Source of the DNA: Streptomyces luteolus
Lineage (GTDB): Bacteria > Actinomycetota > Actinomycetes > Streptomycetales > Streptomycetaceae
DNA length: 53,781 nt
NCBI RefSeq assembly: GCF_029968015.1
Contig: NZ_JASCIS010000053.1
Coordinates: forward strand, 1 to 53,781
Direction: 5' to 3'
Shown here: piece after piece, positions 43,901-51,487 of the stretch
How the letters are laid out: each line of letters begins with the position of its first letter
How positions within the stretch are numbered: the first letter of the stretch is position 1
Notes under the pieces: generated by a model
Databases searched by the model: none
Told to the model about the DNA's origin: nothing
Seen by the model: only the letters and a program-made list of their open reading frames with translations
Translations under genes and position numbers: made by a program

Positions 43901-44344
43901 GTGTTTCACCGGATACGCCGACGGGCAAAAGAGCCGACCGAAGCTCAGCGGCAGTTCGCCGAGCTGCACGCGCAGTTGCAAGGCCAGGTCCCACCCGGCT
44001 TCGGGGTGCCGGCACCCGAGCCGGAGCCCGCCGCGCCGGTGGCCGTCGTGGACGACTTCCTCCCGCCGGAGCTGCGTGTGCCGAGCCACGACCAGGTCGA
44101 CGGCAAGATGATGCCCTGGGCGCAGCCCCTCGTCCTCGACGGCGAGATGGTCGCCTGTGCCGAGTGCGGCGCGTACCGGGACTGGCTCATCCTCTCCACC
44201 CGCGGCGAAATCTGGCTGCGCTGCCGGGCAGGCCACCAGCAGCGGGAGACCCGCATCGACACCGCCTGGTACAACCGCAACAGCGGGCCGGCGGACGCGA
44301 CGCACGCCACGTTCGAGGACTGCCTGCGCCACCTCGGGCACTGA
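43901..44344 (+). CDS. hypothetical protein with zinc-ribbon-like core
   Basis: The protein has 147 residues. The C-terminal half contains CAECGAYRDWLILSTRGEIW, then LRCRAGHQQ, with CxxC and C-x3-H spaced as in a small zinc ribbon. The N-terminal half is charged and proline-rich. GTG at 43901 follows GAGGAGG. It is a cytoplasmic protein of unknown role, found after the relaxase and before a lipoprotein gene on the same strand, and may belong to the mobile element's cargo. Confidence 0.65.
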   Translation: MFHRIRRRAKEPTEAQRQFAELHAQLQGQVPPGFGVPAPEPEPAAPVAVVDDFLPPELRVPSHDQVDGKMMPWAQPLVLDGEMVACAECGAYRDWLILSTRGEIWLRCRAGHQQRETRIDTAWYNRNSGPADATHATFEDCLRHLGH

Positions 44345-44422
44345 CCACCACTCCTACGACCCCACGGGCCCTCGGGCCCGCACTGACCACCCGTCGCCTA
44401 GCACCAAGGGGTCAGTTTCGTC

Positions 44423-45112
44423 ATGCGCGTTCGCGTCGCCACCACCGCCCTCGGCATCACCGCCGCCCTCCTCGCCCTGTCCGCCTGCTCCACCGACACG
44501 AACGGAGACCAGCGCCCTTCCGCGGCCCGGGCGGGAAAGCCGTCCGACCGCGCTCAAGAGACGGCGGTGCTCTCCTCGGCCGCGCTCGAGTCCCGCCTGC
44601 TCGACCCGAGCGACCTCGGCAGGGGCTACCTGCCCAAGCCGGAGCGTCCGGCCCAGCACGACGACGTCACCGTCCTCGGCTGCGCGGCCCTGAGCGAGCT
44701 GGGCGGCGACGCGGTGACGGGCGGCACGCTCGCCTTCCCGCGCGAGGCGAAGGCGGACTTCACCTACGGCGGCAGCTCCTCGGAGATCTCCGAGGAGCTG
44801 TACAGCGACAGCGCGAAGAAGCTCTCCGACGGCATCGCCCGGGTCTTCGACGCCATGACAGGCTGCCCGACCTATCAGGTCGTCTCCGGCGGCACCCCGG
44901 TCGACGTCGCCTCGCAGAAGCTGACCGTTCCCAACGCCGGCGGTGACCAGCAGTGGAGCCAGCTCCTGACGTTCACCGCCGCAGGGCGAAGCAGCGTGGT
45001 CAAGCAGACCGCGATCCGCGACGGCAACCTGCTGGTGATCGTCTCCGGCTCCCCCGCCCTTGTCGACCGTCACCTCGACAAGGCCCTCGCCAAGGCCACG
45101 GAAACGAGCTGA
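44423..45112 (+). CDS. secreted lipoprotein, unknown function
   Basis: The 229-residue protein has a lipoprotein signal: a basic start, a hydrophobic stretch and a lipobox LSAC with the acylated cysteine at residue 22. The mature part has one more cysteine pair (C at VLGCAAL and MTGCPTY) that could form a disulfide. The pattern of a short charged linker followed by a globular domain of about 170 residues resembles the PknH-like/sensor-type lipoproteins of actinobacteria, but I see no clear family motif. A strong hairpin terminator follows its stop. Confidence 0.8.
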   Translation: MRVRVATTALGITAALLALSACSTDTNGDQRPSAARAGKPSDRAQETAVLSSAALESRLLDPSDLGRGYLPKPERPAQHDDVTVLGCAALSELGGDAVTGGTLAFPREAKADFTYGGSSSEISEELYSDSAKKLSDGIARVFDAMTGCPTYQVVSGGTPVDVASQKLTVPNAGGDQQWSQLLTFTAAGRSSVVKQTAIRDGNLLVIVSGSPALVDRHLDKALAKATETS

Positions 45113-45134
45113 TCCCGCACGTCCCCAGCCTGTG

Positions 45135-45169
45135 ATGCTGCCCTCGACCGCCATGGTCGAGGGCAGCAT
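45135..45169. terminator. strong hairpin terminator between convergent genes
   Basis: Fifteen base pairs are perfectly matched (ATGCTGCCCTCGACC and its complement) around GCCAT. It lies 22 bases after the lipoprotein stop and 5 bases before the stop of the convergent minus-strand gene, so it can terminate both transcripts. Confidence 0.85.
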
Positions 45170-45173
45170 GGCG

Positions 45174-45596
45174 TTACTGGCTGATGCGCTGCGCGGCGCG
45201 AGCGGCCTGGCCCGGCGCCCAGGCGCGGACCTGGCCGGGCTGGACGTAGAGCACGTTCGGGTTGTGGCTGTGCGGCCCGTAGCCGCTGGACGCGTTCACG
45301 AGCAGGTACGCGCCCACCGGAACGTGCCAGTTCCAGAACCAGGCGTCCTGCTGCCGCCCGGTGTCGCACCAGGTCACGACGGCCTTTGAGCCACGACGTC
45401 CGTGCTGGTAGACCCGCGCGACCTGAAGGAGTTGCCCCTGGCCGGAGCTGCGGTGCTGCTGGAATGCCTGCCACTGGGCCGCGAGGGCGGCCGTGCGCTT
45501 GCGGCGTGACCGGACCGTCAACGCGATCGTCACAGCGACGACGAGAACAATGACCAGAAAGGCGCCGACGCTGGGTTGCATGGCCGCATCCTGCAT
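45174..45596 (-). CDS. single-pass membrane protein, unknown function
   Basis: The 140-residue protein starts with one membrane helix (about residues 9-28: VGAFLVIVLVVAVTIALTVR) followed by a basic stop-transfer sequence and a soluble domain of about 100 residues (KAVVTWCDTGRQQDAWFWNW, HVPVGAYLLVNASSGYG). The soluble domain has many aromatic residues, as in small beta-barrel domains. Start codons at 45596, 45581 and 45617 are all possible. I know no function for it. Confidence 0.6.
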   Translation of the reverse strand: MQDAAMQPSVGAFLVIVLVVAVTIALTVRSRRKRTAALAAQWQAFQQHRSSGQGQLLQVARVYQHGRRGSKAVVTWCDTGRQQDAWFWNWHVPVGAYLLVNASSGYGPHSHNPNVLYVQPGQVRAWAPGQAARAAQRISQ

Positions 45597-45666
45597 CGTT
45601 CCGCTTCGGGGCGGCAAACCCTCCTGGGCGTTGAAGACTCAGTGGCTGCTACCCGAGAAGCAAGAA

Positions 45667-45698
45667 AGTCCGGCACCCCTCTCCTGGGGTGCCGGACT
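45667..45698 (-). terminator. hairpin terminator after the DUF317 gene
   Basis: A perfect 13-bp stem (AGTCCGGCACCCC and GGGGTGCCGGACT) surrounds a 6-base loop, 28 bases after the stop of the minus-strand DUF317 gene at 45726. Confidence 0.75.
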
Positions 45699-45725
45699 GC
45701 GATCGTCGAGAGATGCGCGCTGATG

Positions 45726-46622
45726 CTAGATGGCGGGCGCGCGCAGAAGGCGCTCCTGGGTGGCCTCGGGCAGTACCCGCCGCAGGACGGGTGCGGTCGA
45801 GCTGAGGGAGGCCGAGAATGCGGCGACGAGATCGTGCGGGACGCTGGCGGCGAACGACGCCGCCCACAGACACGGTGCGCCGAGCACGGGCTCGGCCCAC
45901 GCCTGCCATCCGGCCGGCCCCGTCTCATCGACCTCAGCGACCAGGGCGCGCGGATCGGCGTCCTGGATGAGGGGCGGGACCTCGCCGAGGCTGATGTGCG
46001 AGGTGAACGTCGGGTCCGTCGCTGCCGCCTGGGGCTGGTCGATGTCACGGAACCATCCGTGGGCGGCGACCGCGTCGAGGACCAGCTCGGCTCCTGCGAG
46101 TGGAACTGCGGGCTGGTCGCTCGCGTCGAGCGCGACGAGAAAGTCGACGACCGCCTCGCCGGGGACGTCGCGGGTGAAGTAGGCCGACCACTGGGCGAGC
46201 GGACTGCTCGCCTCGGCCCGGGCGGAAACCTGCCAGGCGACCGGCAGCTCGCCCAAGTGGAACGGCTCGTCCGCCAGGGCCCACTGGGCCCAGCGCAGCG
46301 CGTCAGGACTGATGTGCAGGACGGTGCTCCGCAGGACCTGGCGGTCCTCCGGTGCCTCGTCCGGCTCATGGCGTCCGCGGACGATCGTCAGGCTCGTCCA
46401 GCCCAAGCCGGAGAGTGTGTCGGCGACCACGTCGTAGAGGCGCCCATCGTCACCGGCCAGGTGCCGGGGCCCGACCCAGAACGCGGACCGGCCGGCGCTC
46501 GGGGTGGACGAGTCGGTCGGGAAGTCGGGGTACAGGGCGCCTCCAAGGGCTCGGTGCGTATCTAGTTGCCGCCGGCGCGGCGGCGGGGGCGGCGCGGGGA
46601 TGCCTGGACGGGGCCCTGCCAC
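45726..46622 (-). CDS. DUF317 domain protein
   Basis: The 298-residue protein has two DUF317-like segments. The first is FWVGPRHLAGDDGRLYDVVA, and the second is SPLAQWSAYFTRDVPGEAVV followed by DFLVALD. The end reads AAFSASLSSTAPVLRRVLP. DUF317 proteins are restricted to Streptomyces and relatives and are frequent in integrative elements; their function is unknown. The only ATG that gives the whole domain lies 61 bases inside the upstream gene, an unusually long overlap. The first 20 residues are proline-rich and unlikely to be structured, so the real start may be a non-standard codon further down. Confidence 0.8.
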   Translation of the reverse strand: MAGPRPGIPAPPPPPRRRQLDTHRALGGALYPDFPTDSSTPSAGRSAFWVGPRHLAGDDGRLYDVVADTLSGLGWTSLTIVRGRHEPDEAPEDRQVLRSTVLHISPDALRWAQWALADEPFHLGELPVAWQVSARAEASSPLAQWSAYFTRDVPGEAVVDFLVALDASDQPAVPLAGAELVLDAVAAHGWFRDIDQPQAAATDPTFTSHISLGEVPPLIQDADPRALVAEVDETGPAGWQAWAEPVLGAPCLWAASFAASVPHDLVAAFSASLSSTAPVLRRVLPEATQERLLRAPAI

Positions 46623-46858
46623 GTCAGGGCGATGGCGACATCCGGTGGCAGGTGGCCGAGCTGCGCGTCCTCGTCCCGCCCTTCGGCGAGGTAGACGACG
46701 GTCCGGCCGGTCTCGTCGACCGACTGCAGGACTTGCGCCAAGCGGTGGGCCATCGGGAAGAACGGGTTCATGGCCTGGCGGACCGGAGCGTTCGGGTCGC
46801 AGGTCGACAACAGGTCGATGAGACCGCCGACGGTCATCTCCGGGGACGTCACGAACAA
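46562..46858 (-). CDS. small hypothetical protein paired with DUF317
   Basis: The 98-residue protein begins MTVGGLIDLLSTCDPNAPVR after a short lead, then has AQVLQSVDETGRTVVYLAEG. It is a compact alpha/beta protein often found next to DUF317 genes in Streptomyces elements. The ATG at 46858 or the MTVGGL start at 46837 could be used. Its 3' end overlaps the DUF317 gene by 61 bases. The role is unknown. Confidence 0.65.
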   Translation of the reverse strand: MFVTSPEMTVGGLIDLLSTCDPNAPVRQAMNPFFPMAHRLAQVLQSVDETGRTVVYLAEGRDEDAQLGHLPPDVAIALTWQGPVQASPRRPRRRAGGN

Positions 46859-46954
46859 CCTCCTGGGGTGCGGGAAACGGGTGTGGGGGAGCGGATCGCT
46901 GTTCGGGCGGCCAGCTCGTTGAATGGAGGCACGGCCTCTACGGTGTCCGCGCTG

Positions 46955-47314
46955 TCAGAGGCGGTGCGAGGTCTCCAGCACGCGCGCTACGGCGGCGGCG
47001 ACGATGTCGGCCGGCGTCTCGGTGTCGAACGACACGTGGTAGCCAGGCACCTTGGCGGTGCCGGTGACCGCGATCTTCCATCCCTCGCCGTCCGTGCCGG
47101 GGCGGCCGAGCGGGAACCAGCCGAGGTAGAAGCGGCCGTCCTTGCTGCTGACGTGTACGTCCGCGCGGTCATCGACGACCAGGTGGAAGTCCTCGGCGGA
47201 GAACTGGTCCATGACCAGGGTCGGCTGACCGGGACCGAGTTGCCACTGCCGCAGCCGCAGCGCTTCGACGGTGGTGGAGAAACCGGGGCCCACAGGGGCT
47301 ACGGTCACGGGCAA
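46955..47314 (-). CDS. DUF317-like protein
   Basis: The 119-residue protein has the sequence RFYLGWFPLGRPGTDGEGWK, then GYHVSFDTETPADIVAAAVA, which fits one DUF317 repeat with its WxxxxP and C-terminal amphipathic helix. It is the most upstream gene of a minus-strand run of three (with the 98-residue and DUF317 proteins), separated from the next by 96 bases. The function is unknown. Confidence 0.72.
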   Translation of the reverse strand: MPVTVAPVGPGFSTTVEALRLRQWQLGPGQPTLVMDQFSAEDFHLVVDDRADVHVSSKDGRFYLGWFPLGRPGTDGEGWKIAVTGTAKVPGYHVSFDTETPADIVAAAVARVLETSHRL

Positions 47315-47469
47315 TCACCTCTCTGACCTGGGGTTTCTTGCAAGGTCATCTACGTTGACATGCCCTCGCACTCGTTGGCCAGTCTTTCCGCGATCTTTCC
47401 TGTCTGCCCCCGGCGAACTGTCCTTTGTCATCCAATCGAGGCGTTTGGCAGCGAACCTAGTTGTTTCGG

Positions 47470-47773
47470 CTTTTCTGACAGGGAGGCCACAGCCCGCCGC
47501 ATCGCGGGAATGCAGGACGTCCGTCTGTGCGCCGGCATCACGAGCCGGCACAACCTCCTGGTCATCGCCTGGGTACGCTCGGTGAACGAAATCCAGAGGC
47601 TCGAAACACTGGTCTCCGAGCAGGCCCCCGGCATCGTCATCGCGGACCGGTCCATCGCCCTGTGGACCGCAAAGCTCAGCGGCCACCTCCTGAACGAACA
47701 CGGCTACCGCCGCGAGACGATCCCCATCGACGCGTGGGGCCCGTTGCCAGTCGAAGTCGCCCGCAGGCGATGA
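47470..47773 (+). pseudogene. Lrp/AsnC-family regulator fragment (C-terminal domain only)
   Basis: The translation from about 47485 reads IAGMQDVRLCAGITSRHNLL, then VIAWVRSVNEIQRLETLVSE, then DRSIALWTAKLSGHLLNEHG. This is the RAM ligand-binding domain of Lrp/AsnC regulators, including the typical HNLL and DRxIxLxTxK patterns. The N-terminal helix-turn-helix that should precede it is absent; the 120 codable bases upstream show no similarity to it. The fragment cannot bind DNA and is probably a remnant. Confidence 0.7.
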
Positions 47774-48331
47774 CCGGCAGTCCCCACTCGCGCACCCGAA
47801 AGCAAGCAGGCCGCCGGTAGGTTCTGGAGGTTCACCAGCGGCGGCGAGCGGCGGGGGGGCGCCCTCGGCGACAGGGCGACCGCGTCCATGCCGGGTCGGC
47901 CTCACGGGCCCCTTGCCAATCGAGTTAGTCGCCGCAGGTCAGCGTGCAGAGGACGACTGGATTCGTTGTCCGAGGACAAACTCGTCCGTTGTCGCCCAGC
48001 TCGGCGCCCGGACTCGTCAGCGATCTCGCCGTACCCCCTGCAAACCGGGCCTCTGGCGGGAATCGTCCAAGTAGTCGGCCATGACCCGAAGGAATGAACT
48101 CCCCCTTCGGCATGCCGCCCATCCTCAGCCAGCCCATATCGTTTCGGTAGGCCCGGCGGATGCGAGACCGCAACCACTATGCAGAGCAGCGCTGGCAACT
48201 ACAGTGCACCCGCACTGCCAGGCGGCACAGAACGATCGTGCTGCCGCCCCCGAGTGGTCACCACTCCGCCGGGCCCCATACGGAACAGCACGATGGGCAC
48301 TGGGCACACGACGATCGCGTTGGAGCGCCCC
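47774..48331. other. 558-bp region without a recognisable gene
   Basis: Several open frames cross it, but none shows a known motif. It lies between the Lrp/AsnC fragment and the GNAT gene, and may hold further decayed sequence. Confidence 0.35.
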
Positions 48332-49063
48332 TCATGAGGTCCCGGTCCGCCACGATGCACCCACTTCCGCGAGCCGCCCTCGAAGTACCCCTCGCTGCTC
48401 CTCCAGGTCCTGCGACGCCGGCGAAAGCAGATAGACGTTGTCCCGGTAGAGACGGAACCCGAGGCTCTCCCACCCTCTGGCGATCTTGGCGTTCACGCGG
48501 TCCCACTCGGACCCGTCCGTCAGCCGCTGGCTGCTGAGGTCGGTAACGCCGGGCGAACAGGCAACAGCCCTGCATCCGACCATGAGCCGATGGATCACCT
48601 CGCAGCCGAGCACGGCCGCCAGCCCCTGCCCACGCCACGCAGGATCCAGCGTCACCCGATCCATGACGAGCAGCGCGGAGCCGACGTACTCCAGCAGTTC
48701 GCTGACCTCGCTGGTGAACGAGCCTGTCGCGGGGTCGAGGAGGACCTGAGCGGTCTCATACAGCTCCTCGGACTCCTCCTCCATGGCCCAGTAGGCATTC
48801 CGGCCGCGGTCGAGATGCACCCGGTAGAAAGTCATCGACCCGACGGCGACATCCTCCACCGTGCACGCCGGGCAATCCTCGATGCCGCAGTCGCGGCTCG
48901 GCGCCGGGTCCTGGCCGCTGTCATGCGTACGCCGCCGGTGCAGCACGGCCACGTTCCACCGCTCCAGCGTGTCCGCCCGCGGGGTGTCCCAGAGTTCGTC
49001 GTCGTAGGAGATGCGCAGGTGCAGCTCGGTGGGGTCTCCGGGCAGCGAGGAGGGCTCATTCAC
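48332..49063 (-). CDS. GNAT-family acetyltransferase-like protein
   Basis: The 243-residue protein has the GNAT core: LLVMDRVTLDPAWRGQGLAA, followed by VLGCEVIHRL, is the acetyl-CoA pyrophosphate loop (Q/RxxGxA/G pattern R-G-Q-G-L-A) and its helix. RGWESLGFRLYRDNVYLL is the last strand. The first 90 residues are an extra domain with GIEDCPACTV, which may bind a metal. It would acetylate an unidentified amine, perhaps a small molecule. The start at 49063 is the only ATG that keeps the extra domain. Confidence 0.75.
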   Translation of the reverse strand: MNEPSSLPGDPTELHLRISYDDELWDTPRADTLERWNVAVLHRRRTHDSGQDPAPSRDCGIEDCPACTVEDVAVGSMTFYRVHLDRGRNAYWAMEEESEELYETAQVLLDPATGSFTSEVSELLEYVGSALLVMDRVTLDPAWRGQGLAAVLGCEVIHRLMVGCRAVACSPGVTDLSSQRLTDGSEWDRVNAKIARGWESLGFRLYRDNVYLLSPASQDLEEQRGVLRGRLAEVGASWRTGTS

Positions 49064-49175
49064 CCCGGAAGGCTAACCGTGCTGGGGCCAAGAGATCGGC
49101 GCCACTGCCGCGGTCTCGATCCGGCTCGCGGCGCAGCGTATCCGGCCTGCCGACAGGGGCGCCACGTACTACCGG

Positions 49176-49513
49176 TCACGATCGGTCCTGCGGGTCGGGG
49201 GCGAGGGTAACGGCCAGCCACGGCGCCGCCTCTTCGCGGTAACTGTGTCCGACTGGGGCCACTTCGGCGGCGCGGTCGAGGCTGAAGATCGTCACCATGA
49301 TCATGTCCGAGCCGTCGGCAACGGACGTCAGCTGGGTTCGGCAGCGCCGACAGGAACCTCGGTGCAGTGTCGGCCAGGTGGAGAAGTACGCCGGCTCGCC
49401 TGCGGGGCCTGTCCACTTCAGGGCGTCCCTACGGAACCCGACCCAGGCCATCGCCGGCGCCCCGGACAGGCGCGTGCAGTGCTCGCACGAGCACAGTTCC
49501 CTGTCAAGTCCAT
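49176..49513 (-). pseudogene. broken GFA/CENP-V-type gene
   Basis: The C-terminal two thirds read ELCSCEHCTRLSGAPAMAWV, then GFRRDALKWTGPAGEPAYFS, then GSCRRCRTQLTS. These are the GFA (glutathione-dependent formaldehyde-activating-like) zinc motifs CxCxxC and CxxC. Upstream, an ATG preceded by GGAGG gives only MDLTG, in a different frame, before the fold resumes at ELCSC. The strand with the first CxCG motif is therefore deleted and the frame is broken. An intact but different GFA gene follows at 50069. Confidence 0.7.
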
Positions 49514-50068
49514 GTGTTCACGTCTTGTGCCTCCTCCGTGTGGTCGCGTGCGGTGGTGGCCGTCGAAGGAGTGGGACGGCCACCCAGCGGTTTGGATGAG
49601 CAGTTCCCGTCAGGTCGACTGTGCCTTGTTCACCGGCGTGATGTAGGCCGCTTCGATGAAGTTGATGAACGTGTTCGTGCTCCTGGTGCCGAGCATGTTC
49701 CCTATGCGGAGGGCGGCTCTCAATTCATCACTGATGGACCCGAGGCTCCACTCACCCAGATTCCTCGTACCCGCCCGGAATTCTCAACCCTCCTGGGATG
49801 TGGTCTCACGCTTTCGTCCCGGCAGGCGCCGGTGGCCAGGATTCGTCTAGGAAGTAGCCCAGCGCCTTTCTGGACTCGCTCCGGTTGCGCATCCCCTGGA
49901 CTGTCCTTGGACTGCCGCGCGGCACTCGCAGAGTTCTCCGTTATCCGCGCTGAGCATGGCCGCGGCGGGCCCCGGCCCGGGGGTTCGCGCCCAGCTCGCG
50001 GGCGAGAACGGGATGCCGACCGGGGCCATCGAGGGAGCAGGTGACGTTGCCGACCAGTGGACGGTCGG
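49514..50068. other. 555-bp region with a possible C-terminal gene remnant
   Basis: On the minus strand, from just after a stop near 49783 to a stop at 49610, one frame reads GTRNLGEWSLGSISDELRAA, then LRIGNMLGTRSTNTFINFIE, then AAYITPVNKAQST. It has the look of a real, folded C-terminus (regular helix pattern, no stops) but has no start codon in a sensible place. I cannot name the family. The rest shows nothing I recognise. Confidence 0.4.
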
Positions 50069-50509
50069 TCAACCGGCCGTGCTGTGCTCGGTCTCCGGCA
50101 CCGACGGCAGCCAGTGCACGGCGTTGTCGCGGAAAGACGCGTGGATCGGCACGAGGTCTGGGCCGCTGGTGTCGTCGAGGGCGGTGACGTTGATGCCAAT
50201 CTCCGGGATGTCGCTGTCGATCGCCGCGAGCCGACTGCCGCAGGTCGGGCAGAAGCCGCGTTTAGCCTCGCCTTCGAAGGTCTCGTACCAGGTTGGCTCG
50301 CCGCCCTCACCAGTCCAGGTGACCGTTTCGAATCCCACCCACCACATCACTGGTGTGCCACCGAGCTTTTGACAGTGGCGGCAGACACAGGTGTGCGGGA
50401 AGACTGCCGGAGCTCGGGTAGTGAAGCGGATACGGCCGCACAGGCAGCCGCCGGTACGTTCCCCGGCTGTTTCGGTTCCCTGGGCGTCGGCCGCGGGGGT
50501 GGCGTTCAT
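50069..50509 (-). CDS. GFA-family (CENP-V/GFA) zinc-binding protein
   Basis: The 146-residue protein has the complete zinc scaffold: GGCLCGRIRF, then CVCRHCQKLGG and CPTCGSRL. Family members resemble glutathione-dependent formaldehyde-activating enzyme, though true glutathione adduct activity is proven for few. I use ATG 50509, preceded by GGGAG. It is a normal-length, intact gene and a relative of the broken one at 49176-49513. Role in the cell is not known beyond the family name. Confidence 0.88.
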   Translation of the reverse strand: MNATPAADAQGTETAGERTGGCLCGRIRFTTRAPAVFPHTCVCRHCQKLGGTPVMWWVGFETVTWTGEGGEPTWYETFEGEAKRGFCPTCGSRLAAIDSDIPEIGINVTALDDTSGPDLVPIHASFRDNAVHWLPSVPETEHSTAG

Positions 50510-50780
50510 CAGGTGATCTCCCAGGCACAATGGGCGAGTTGGGCCCATCAGTGTGCCATCCATTGCGCGATCGTCAGGACCCTCGACCCGGTCGCGTGGG
50601 ACACCGAGACCTCCATGACCGCCGAAGCCTCGTCGCTGCGAACCCCATCCGTCCGCAGCGACGACGGGAAGCTACGGCGATTCTCGTGGATCACGACCAC
50701 ACCCGCCCTGCACGCTCGGTACCGTCTGGAGTAGCGGTATCGGGCACGGCCCGAACGCACCATGGACAAGGGGAGTTCAG

Positions 50781-51011
50781 GTGATTGATGTGCGGCCCAG
50801 CCAGCTGATGCGAGACCTCGGCGTCGTCCAGCACGGCGCCGGCATACTCGCCGAACCGGCCCGCGCCTTCGACCTGCCCGCCGAGCGCGACGAGGCCGAG
50901 GGCATCACCGACGAGCTGTTCGCCGCCATGGAGCAGATCGGCCAGGTCCACCTCTTCGCCAAGGGCATGGGCATCGCGGCCCCGCAGATCGGCACGGGGC
51001 CGTGGACGTAG
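50781..51011 (+). pseudogene. peptide deformylase, N-terminal fragment
   Basis: The translation includes GVVQHGAGILAEPARAFDLP and then FAKGMGIAAPQIG, the first deformylase motif (GxGxAAPQ). The other two essential motifs, EGCLS and HExDH, are missing; the frame ends five residues later at TAG (TGPWT). The fragment is about 75 residues where a deformylase has 170-220. GGGGAG precedes GTG at 50781. It was cut off where the next gene begins, which suggests that the following membrane protein/protease pair was joined here by recombination. Confidence 0.82.
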
Positions 51012-51487
51012 CAACTCTGCTCTTGCTCGGGGCAGCGGGAGGCTCCTTACGGGCGTTCGTGGACTTCTATAACCACACGATGGAGTGGCGGGCAGCCCGT
51101 CGGGCCCATCGCCAACTGGCCCCCGTCGACCAGCCAGCCGAGGTACCAGCATTCCGAGATTTCATCGATCCCGTGCCTGACCTGGTAGCGGCCCTATTCC
51201 ACACAGCGCTTGGGGCCGGTGCCGCCGCGATGTTCGGTAGCACAGGGCAGATTGACGGTGCCTACGCAGCGATTGCGGTGGGTATCTCAGCGCCGGCGCT
51301 GCTGACACAGCTCGGTCAGTTGCAGAGCGTCGGTGACGCGGTGGCCGGCCTCCCTCCCCCCGGGGAGGCTCCTGCAGCCGCTCCAGCTCCGAGCAGCCCG
51401 AACATGGGTGGACCCGATCAGCAATCTGCGCGGCCGAACACGATCCCTCCCCCGACGCCGGGAGCAGAACCACGGAGGGCTGTATGA
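51002..51487 (+). CDS. membrane protein upstream of HtpX-like protease
   Basis: The 161-residue protein has hydrophobic segments near residues 4-22 (ATLLLLGAAGGSLRAFVDFY) and about 60-105 (DLVAALFHTALGAGAAAMFG, then AAIAVGISAPALLTQLGQL), and ends in a proline-rich tail. GTG at 51002 overlaps the deformylase fragment, and its stop overlaps the ATG of the protease gene (ATGA). That coupling suggests a joint function with the protease, for example as an anchor or adaptor. I do not recognise a family. The start is uncertain because the ribosome binding site is weak. Confidence 0.6.
   Translation: MDVATLLLLGAAGGSLRAFVDFYNHTMEWRAARRAHRQLAPVDQPAEVPAFRDFIDPVPDLVAALFHTALGAGAAAMFGSTGQIDGAYAAIAVGISAPALLTQLGQLQSVGDAVAGLPPPGEAPAAAPAPSSPNMGGPDQQSARPNTIPPPTPGAEPRRAV

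Noticed and set aside
50315..50340. A T-loop-like string (GTTTCGAATCCC) suggesting a tRNA
   Set aside because: It lies inside the coding sequence of the intact GFA gene, and no acceptor stem, anticodon arm or D-loop can be drawn around it.
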